This document shows positions 57,728 through 64,000 of a stretch of DNA of 64,000 nt, piece by piece. Source of the stretch: Dreissena polymorpha (taxonomy: Eukaryota > Mollusca > Bivalvia > Myida > Dreissenidae); the NCBI RefSeq assembly GCF_020536995.1, contig NC_068355.1:126051472-126115471 (forward strand), read 5' to 3'. Positions within the stretch are counted from its first letter, which is position 1. Every line of letters begins with the position of its first letter. The notes beneath the pieces are model-generated. The model saw only the letters and a list, made by a program, of their open reading frames with translations, was not told where the DNA came from and did not search any database. Made by a program: the position numbers and the translations under genes.

Positions 57728-58689
57728 TCTTTGTACATGATCTAATATTACAATGCAGTTGTATTGGCATCATTTTTTACAAACTCTTCTGTTTGTAAAT
57801 TGTCCCTGCCAATTGTTATCCATAAAACGATATTATCTGTGAAAAACATATAATTAATTATGTCTGCAAAAAGTTTATGTCTTGTGTAAAGTCTGATTCA
57901 ACTTGTGCAAAGTTCTCACAATAATGTAAGAACATGGAGTCCATGACTTTTTTCCTTAGGAAAAGTAAATGTCCCAGTATATCTTGTGTCAAAGATGAAT
58001 GCTACCTGGGTATTACCCTATCGGCTTCAACGAATCTTATAGTCAAGCTATATGGTGGCCGAAACCCAAGAAATCGTGCCATTTGTGGGAAAAGCACAAA
58101 ACTTAATACAAAGGTCACTGGGTCATATCTAATTGTAAAAACGAAAGGAACGAACTGTCACATTCAAGATTGCCGATTTATCGGCCATTTTCAAATGGCC
58201 GTCAAAATGGCCGTCAAAATCTTTATATTTGCTATATACAGTAACAATTTGTAAAAAAAAGCTGCAAAAATATCATAAAAAGTGTAAAATATCTCTAAAG
58301 AATGGTGTGTTTAGGTTGTTCAGTTGATATGTCAGCAAGCAGCAATTACATGCTGAATGTGATTATTGAAAACATAAAATGGCCGCCACTGAAAACTCTG
58401 AAAAAATATATTTTTTCCTTATCTTGGTATGAAAATTCTTCCAAGATAAAAATATCAATTTTAAAAATGATAAAAATTTATATTGATGCAGCATATTTTA
58501 TATTTAAATCATATCAGTAAGACAAGCATAGAGATATTTCTAACTAGTCACGTAATTAGGTATTAAACGAAACCTATTTTCAGGATATTTGTTAGTGTAA
58601 TTGAATGTTAAATCCCAAATTCTTAGTACAAATATTTGATGTCTCTGGGTATGCAATAGAATAACTATTGTTCTAATCAGCCAAGTCTC

Positions 58690-60880
58690 TCATTCTCTGT
58701 CACAATTACCGCCACACTGGCAAAGGACTGTGCATAGCATTTCGGCCCTTTTGCACTTGCATCTGCCACGATATCCTTCAACTGGCTTACAGTTACATCT
58801 CAACAACTCTTGGCATGAAGCTGGTGCATGGGGTAGGGCTGATCAGAAACTTTGTTTTCTCCCATCCCCACTCAGCTTGACTTGGAAGATCAGGTGATAC
58901 AATTAATGCCTGGCCCCAACAGAATCCTGCTTGATCAACAACGCGCTTTCTGTGTTCTTATAGGAACGCTTTTGAATAAGGGATATTTTCAATAGATCTT
59001 CCTTTCTGTGCGAATAACCATATACGAGTTTCGTTCACACTGGCAGAACCACTAGTTTTATCGTACAGAAGAACAACGAAGCGTTCAAGGTCTTGAAAAG
59101 CATTTTCGAGGGTTTCAGAAGACGGTCTGTATGTATTGTTTCAAATGCTTTAGTAACCTCATCACAGCTCATCCAAGTTTCCCATGCTGATTTCTTGCCT
59201 TTTCCTAAAAAGGCAGAGGTTTGGTCGCAGCCAGTGAATTGATGAAACTAGGTTTCTGTTTAAGTCCAGTTTCTGTTGAGGCAGAACTTTCGATAGTATG
59301 AATATCTCTGTTCCATCCACCACAATCAATGTATTGGTGTTGAAAAATAGATTTCCCTGTTCCGTGGAAAGATCCTTGGGCTGTCGTTGAACTGGGATTG
59401 TGATTTATATTGTCGACGGCTGAAGTTGTGAATATTCAAAGCTTCAGATTGGAAGGCCAAATATTATTTCCAAGCTTTGTGGACAGTTGTAGTACTCTGT
59501 TATACGAGACTGACAAACCAATATTATGAAGTCTATCAACTAGACCCCGTTTACGCGTTTCTGCATGAACAAGCCTACCAACATATATTGGTAGGGACAT
59601 TCACGATCTTCGGCATTGTGTATACCAGTAGAGCCTTTTATACGACGTATTGTTTAGTTAAATTTGATAAGTTGGGCAATTGTTAATTGTGCTTGTGTTT
59701 TAACATTTTTTTCAGACTGACTATTAATGTTTGTACCTCCAAGTAGCATTGCAATTAATGTTTGTAAAGAAAGAGGAGTCGAATCCTCCGGGCAACAACC
59801 TTTCTCTAGAAAACATACTTTTTTTGGCTAAACATGTCTTTGCGAATAATGTTTGCTGCCTTTGCAAGAATTATAGCTTCATTATCAAAATCATGTTCAG
59901 TAGCTTGCTTTAAAGCATCACCAATTTCATCATTATATACCATCCATGTTTCGCGATCTTGGTTATAAGCCTGTAGCTCAGGATTGTTTGCCAATATTAT
60001 ATTTCTTAGTTTTGTTGGGTGTATATAAATGTTACTTGTTTTCATTAATTGCTCTACTCTAGTTTTATATAGCTTTGAAAGATCTGATAATTTGAAAACT
60101 GGTATCACATCTGAATCTGAATGAGTATCTTCTATGTAATTTACCAATTAAGTTAGTGCGATGCCATGATTTTGTTTGTCTTCTATGGTGTCATGGGGGT
60201 ACTGACAGACTTTTTGCGTTTTCGATGAAAAAGATCTCTGTAGCATTTCAAATGATACACTGCCTTATGAGATATCATATCTCCCACACTTAACTTGACC
60301 AAACGAACAGTGTCTTGTAACCCAAGTGCATATTTCCTAACACTTCTGTCAATTTCAAATGTTGATGCTTGATGGAGATTCCCATTGCTATCTCCACAGA
60401 AGAAGAATTTACCTATTTCGCCTTTCGCAGCTGCTCCGGTGCTCAAACGGGTCAATTTCGCAGGTGTTTCTTGCTGTGATGTATCGCTGTCAGCTGAACG
60501 TTTAGCAGCCCTTTGAGCATCGGTTTTTCCAGTGTTCCTTCTACAAAGCTTATGCCACTTTGCGTGATTTGTACCGAAAGCATCTGAAAAAGTGCATCCA
60601 TCCTGCTCCAACTGAACAAATCTATTATGTAATGGAACATCATTTAATTAAGAGTAATTTCTGATATCATCTTCCAATGATTTGTAGTATTGTTCTTTAT
60701 GAGCATTTGTTTTCTTTGAAGTTGCGGGACACTGAAATGGATCTTCTGTGAATTCCTGGCATAATACAAATTTGTCCCAATCAATTTCATTTTTAAGCAA
60801 CGGTTGCAAAACTTCAATTCATTTGCATAGTTCATTTTCAATAAGTTTAAAATGTTTCGACATGGTGCTAGTTTTTGGCG
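58690..60880 (-). pseudogene. decayed copy of a multicopy TGCDxTSAF-type gene
   Basis: Minus-strand fragments appear in the usual order of a large unannotated protein family that, as I recall, is repeated in cnidarian and mollusc genomes. An N-terminal part has TNHAKWHKLCRR and a FFCG zinc-like stretch with LQDTVRLVKLSVGDMISHKA (about 60183-60611). A middle part contains NEAIILAKAANIIRKDMF (59806-60147). Near 59170-59250 is the signature HxFTGCDQTSAFLGKGKKSA. Its function is unknown to me. The copy is broken by several interruptions and parts are missing. Its setting between inverted repeats suggests it moved here as mobile DNA. Confidence 0.6.
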
Positions 60881-61475
60881 AGAGTTAAAGTATGTTAGTA
60901 GCTTCCTGAAAATAAATTAGATTTTAGTTTAATGCTATATACCAAATTACTTAGAAAATGCTGATTGATAATCAAGATGAAGTATGGATTTCCTAGGCAT
61001 TACGGCAAAAACAAGATTTATTGTACAACATTAATTGACCATCTTTGTATTGTACAGACGATCAACATTAAATATAAAAACAAGGTATTCAAATTAGAGT
61101 TAATTCGTTTAATTTTAAAAATTGTACTACACATTGTCACATAATAACCTTTATCCATCAATTTAGTTCTTTTAGAATGCTTTATCATGTAATTAAAACA
61201 GTACTTGATAAATGTAAACGGACCATGCTGTTTTCTATACAAATGGCGTAACTGTTGCAAAGGGGAGCAACTCAGTAACAATTGGATGCAGGAGAAAGGT
61301 TTAATGGCTGAAATATATTTCAACAAATAAATAAAAACAATATTAATAAAAATAACTAAGCTATTAATGATTATCTTTGTTAAAGAAAATTGACTCTGGT
61401 TTATATTTCCTTATTGTTTTAAATATTTTCTATATATGGTGGCCATCTTTAATATTTCGGCCATTTTGATAAAAA

Positions 61476-62007
61476 CAAGAGATGTGTTCGTAAGAAACAC
61501 AATCCCCCCTACTGCGCTGCTTTGAAGCCATATATTTGACCTTTGACCTTGAAGGATGACCTTGACCTTTCACCACTCAAAATGTGCAGCTCCATGAGAT
61601 ACGCATGCATGCCAAATATCAAGTTGCTATCTTCAATATTGCAATAGTTGACCTTTGACCTTAAAGGGTGACCTTGACATTCACTTCTCAAAATGTGCAG
61701 CTCCATGAGATACACATGCATGCCAAATATCAAGTTGCTGTCTTCAAAATTGCAAAAGTTATGGGCTATGTTAAAATTTTCTGACGGACAGACGCCATAT
61801 ATTTGACCTTTGCCCTTGAAGGATGACCTTGACCTTTCACCACTCAAAATGTGCAACTCCATGAGATACACATGCATGCTAAATATCAAGTTCCTATCTT
61901 CAATATTCCAATAGTTATAGGCAATGTACAAGTTTTCGAAGGGACGGACAGACTGACTGACTGACGGACAGTTCAACTGCTATATGCCGTCTACCGGGGG
62001 CATAAAA
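61476..62007 (-). mobile_element. hairpin-ended repeat, family I (three-unit copy)
   Basis: Plus-strand start CAAGAGATGTGTTCGTAAGA, three tandem units of about 125-170 bp with ACCTTGAAGGATGACCTTGA and CCACTCAAAATGTGCAGCTC, closing run GACGGACAGACTGACTGACT and CCGGGGGCATAAAA. It lies inside the right arm of the candidate transposon, so it is the younger of the two. Confidence 0.7.
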
Positions 62008-63100
62008 CCGGGTTCCTTTCATGTTTGAGATATTTACACCTATATCTCACTTTCTGCAAAATCTCGTGCTTTTCCCACAAATGGCACGATTATAACACCA
62101 TATGGCTGGAATATTATAACAAAACTTTGAGTACATGATATTATTTATTTACCATTGTTTATATGTTGCTAACTTTTGAAAATGAAACATTTTTATATTT
62201 AACTTTTATTAAACAAAAAAGAATCAAAGAATGAAATTTAATAATCTGAAAACAACACTATGCCAACCAAGATTCTTATTGGCTTTAATTAAATTTTGAC
62301 ATGGACAATTTTGCCCTTCCAAAGTTTCTATACAATCTGCGTGAAGTAACAATTTTGTTTATCTCTCTAATTTTAAAACACTTGCAGATGTATTAACAAA
62401 TAAAGATTTTGAGGTGACAACATTTGCTTCAATGCAGCTAACACACTTTTACAAGATGAATCAATGCTTAAAACTAAAGACTAAAATATTTAAGAATAAG
62501 TAATATTTCTTTTTTTACAATAACATAATAAGGTGTATTGCCTTTTTTTAAACTCTAACAATGTAATAAACAACATAGGATCTTAGATAAACATGCCAAT
62601 AACATATTGCATGCATGTGCATTCTCATTTGCTACCTGATTGGCTGAAATAAAACTGACCTGTGTCTAGATTTTAATGATACGTGTAATTAACATGCGGA
62701 TGCAAACTGGGAGTGCATTAGTAGGCAGAACAAGTTGTATGTAAATGTTCACGCATGCTTTATCAAACATATGATATTTGACAATTAAGACTTCTCAAAT
62801 ATATCGGATATTTAAGTGCATGCACTTTTGTTTGTTTCCAACTCGACAAAGCCCTACCAATGATGACTAACGCACTAACGGTGATGACTTTACACCCTGC
62901 TGTTTGGGGACATTACACACATATTTTATTATTCAAACATGCCATATTACATCTTACAGAAAACTTGAATGTCAAATCATTACTGTTGTAATGACATCAC
63001 TGACATTGCACATTTTAAAACTTAATTATACCTGACACGTTTCCAATTAATTTTTCTAATGTTAGTGCATTTTTATGTTGCTTATACCTTAATTTAAAAA

Positions 63101-63595
63101 AGAGACGTGTTTGTCATAAACACAATACGCCGCTTTGAAATAAAATTTCAATATATCATTTGCCAGGTTTAGAAATTATCTCCCTTTTAAAGCTTATTTT
63201 TTCCCTTGGATTGTATTTTTTACTTTTAACCTTGAAGAATGACCTTAACCTTTCACCACTCAAAATGTGCAGCTTTATGAGATACACATGCATGCCAAAT
63301 ATCAAGTTGCTATTTTCAATATTCAAAAAGTTATGACCAAACTTTAACGAAGGGTAAAGTTTTATGGAAAAAATACAATAATATTTGACCTTTGACCTTG
63401 AAGGATGACCTTGACTTTGACCCTTCACCACTCAAAATGTGCAGTTCTATGAGATACACATGCATGTCAAATATACATTTGATATCTTCAATATTGCATA
63501 AGTTATCAAACTTTAACCAAGGTTAAAGTTTTGGGACAGAATGACAGACAGGCCAAAAACACTATACCCCCTCTTCTTCGAAGAAGGGGCATAAC
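63101..63595 (-). mobile_element. hairpin-ended repeat, family I, at the duplicate site
   Basis: Plus-strand start AGAGACGTGTTTGTCATAAA, two CTTGAAGAATGACC-type units, closing hairpin CTTCTTCGAAGAAG with GGGGCATAAC. It occupies the same intron position, 38 bp from exon H, as the family II repeat in the left duplicate (2865-3299). Confidence 0.65.
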
Positions 63596-63632
63596 AATAC
63601 GTAATGATAACTTTAAAACAGTCGCATCTAAC

Positions 63633-63692
63633 CTGAGTTTCAAATGTGGCCTCTGTTGCATAATTTAAGGCTTAAACTGCACCATTCATCAA
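63633..63692 (-). pseudogene. PDHA exon H copy with an in-frame stop
   Basis: Same 60-nt exon as 3336-3395 with the same TTTCAG acceptor, but the codon CAA (Gln) has become TAA at 63672-63674 and the donor is CAG|GTTAGA, weaker than GTAAGT. The remaining residues are LNYATEATFETQ. Read normally this would end translation before exon G. The gene may use another 5' exon, skip this one, or be non-functional; an assembly or sequencing error is also possible. Further 5' exons lie beyond the window. Confidence 0.7.
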
Positions 63693-64000
63693 CTGAAAGC
63701 AAAAGCATGTTAAACATTCTTAGGACTGGAAATGCCTATACATGACTTCATTTCCTGCTTCAGATATATCTGAATTCATTGTCATTTAATTTTAGCTTAA
63801 ACCTGTGTACACAATTTGTCAAGACACTTGCAGTTTTTGCTACCTTTTAGCTGTATGAATATTTTCTCCAAATCCACAAAAGCCTTAGTCCGTGTAAACC
63901 TCTAACTAGAAAAATCAACAACAAAACAAGACATGCGTTAATAAAACACAATGCCCCCTTCTGTCCTTCAGGGATGAAAACTAACTTTATATGGCTGGTT

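Larger units (their letters stand above)
58041..62113 (-). mobile_element. candidate transposon enclosing a multicopy gene
   Basis: Inverted arms flank the region. The left (about 58041-58210) and right (about 62113-61430, itself interrupted by a family I repeat) share ATCGTGCCATTTGTGGGAAA, CGAAAGGAAC/TGAAAGGAAC and AAAATGGCCG words in the same order when one is reversed. Between them lies the decayed gene at 58690-60880. The whole interval is absent from the duplicated intron at 1.66-3.66 kb. Borders and any target duplication are not clear, so the transposon reading is tentative. Confidence 0.45.

Overview
This is AT-rich animal genomic DNA. Two spliced genes are readable in it: most of a pyruvate dehydrogenase E1-alpha gene and a small secreted EF-hand gene. 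The last exon of a Cu/Zn superoxide dismutase and a tRNA-Ser are also present, and the rest is transposon and satellite sequence. Long introns, tRNA-headed SINEs, satellite-bearing hairpin elements and GACCTTGACC-rich dispersed repeats suggest a bivalve mollusc, perhaps a heterodont such as Dreissena or Mya. The species is inferred from repeat style only.

Layout. 1.66-3.66 kb (minus) is a duplicated piece of PDHA intron with one open PDHA exon. 5.2-5.9 kb is a TA-flanked TIR element. 6.8-15.0 kb is a nest: a hairpin/satellite element split by a 5.66-kb TIR element, which itself contains a 2-kb element with inverted arrays of a short GC-rich motif; a hAT element and a small CAGTG-ended element sit in the same satellite. 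16.2 kb has an unidentified minus-strand exon. 20.3-23.5 kb holds three more hairpin/satellite elements, with a tRNA-Ser(UGA) between the first two. 24.9-25.9 kb is another inverted-motif element. 27.1 kb (minus) is the last exon of a Cu/Zn superoxide dismutase. 28.95-29.4 kb is a GC-rich palindrome. 32.8-35.8 kb is a degraded copy of 38.2-46.2 kb and includes a leftover EF-hand exon. 38.2-42.9 kb (plus) holds the EF-hand gene with a TATA box, three coding exons and a poly(A) signal. 45.6-63.7 kb (minus) holds PDHA: seven well-preserved exons covering about 350 residues, and an eighth, 5'-most exon that carries a stop.

The EF-hand gene and PDHA converge. Three partial copies of pieces of this pair suggest a tandem array of [EF-hand gene + PDHA] units: one unit mostly left of the window, a decayed one at 33-36 kb, and the main one at 38-64 kb. 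The PDHA introns have collected SINEs, hairpin-ended repeats, a Harbinger-like MITE, a 25-bp minisatellite that supplies a splice acceptor, and a decayed multicopy gene enclosed by inverted repeats.

Most short open frames come from satellites or dinucleotide runs and are not genes. All family names come from reading the sequence, not from searches.
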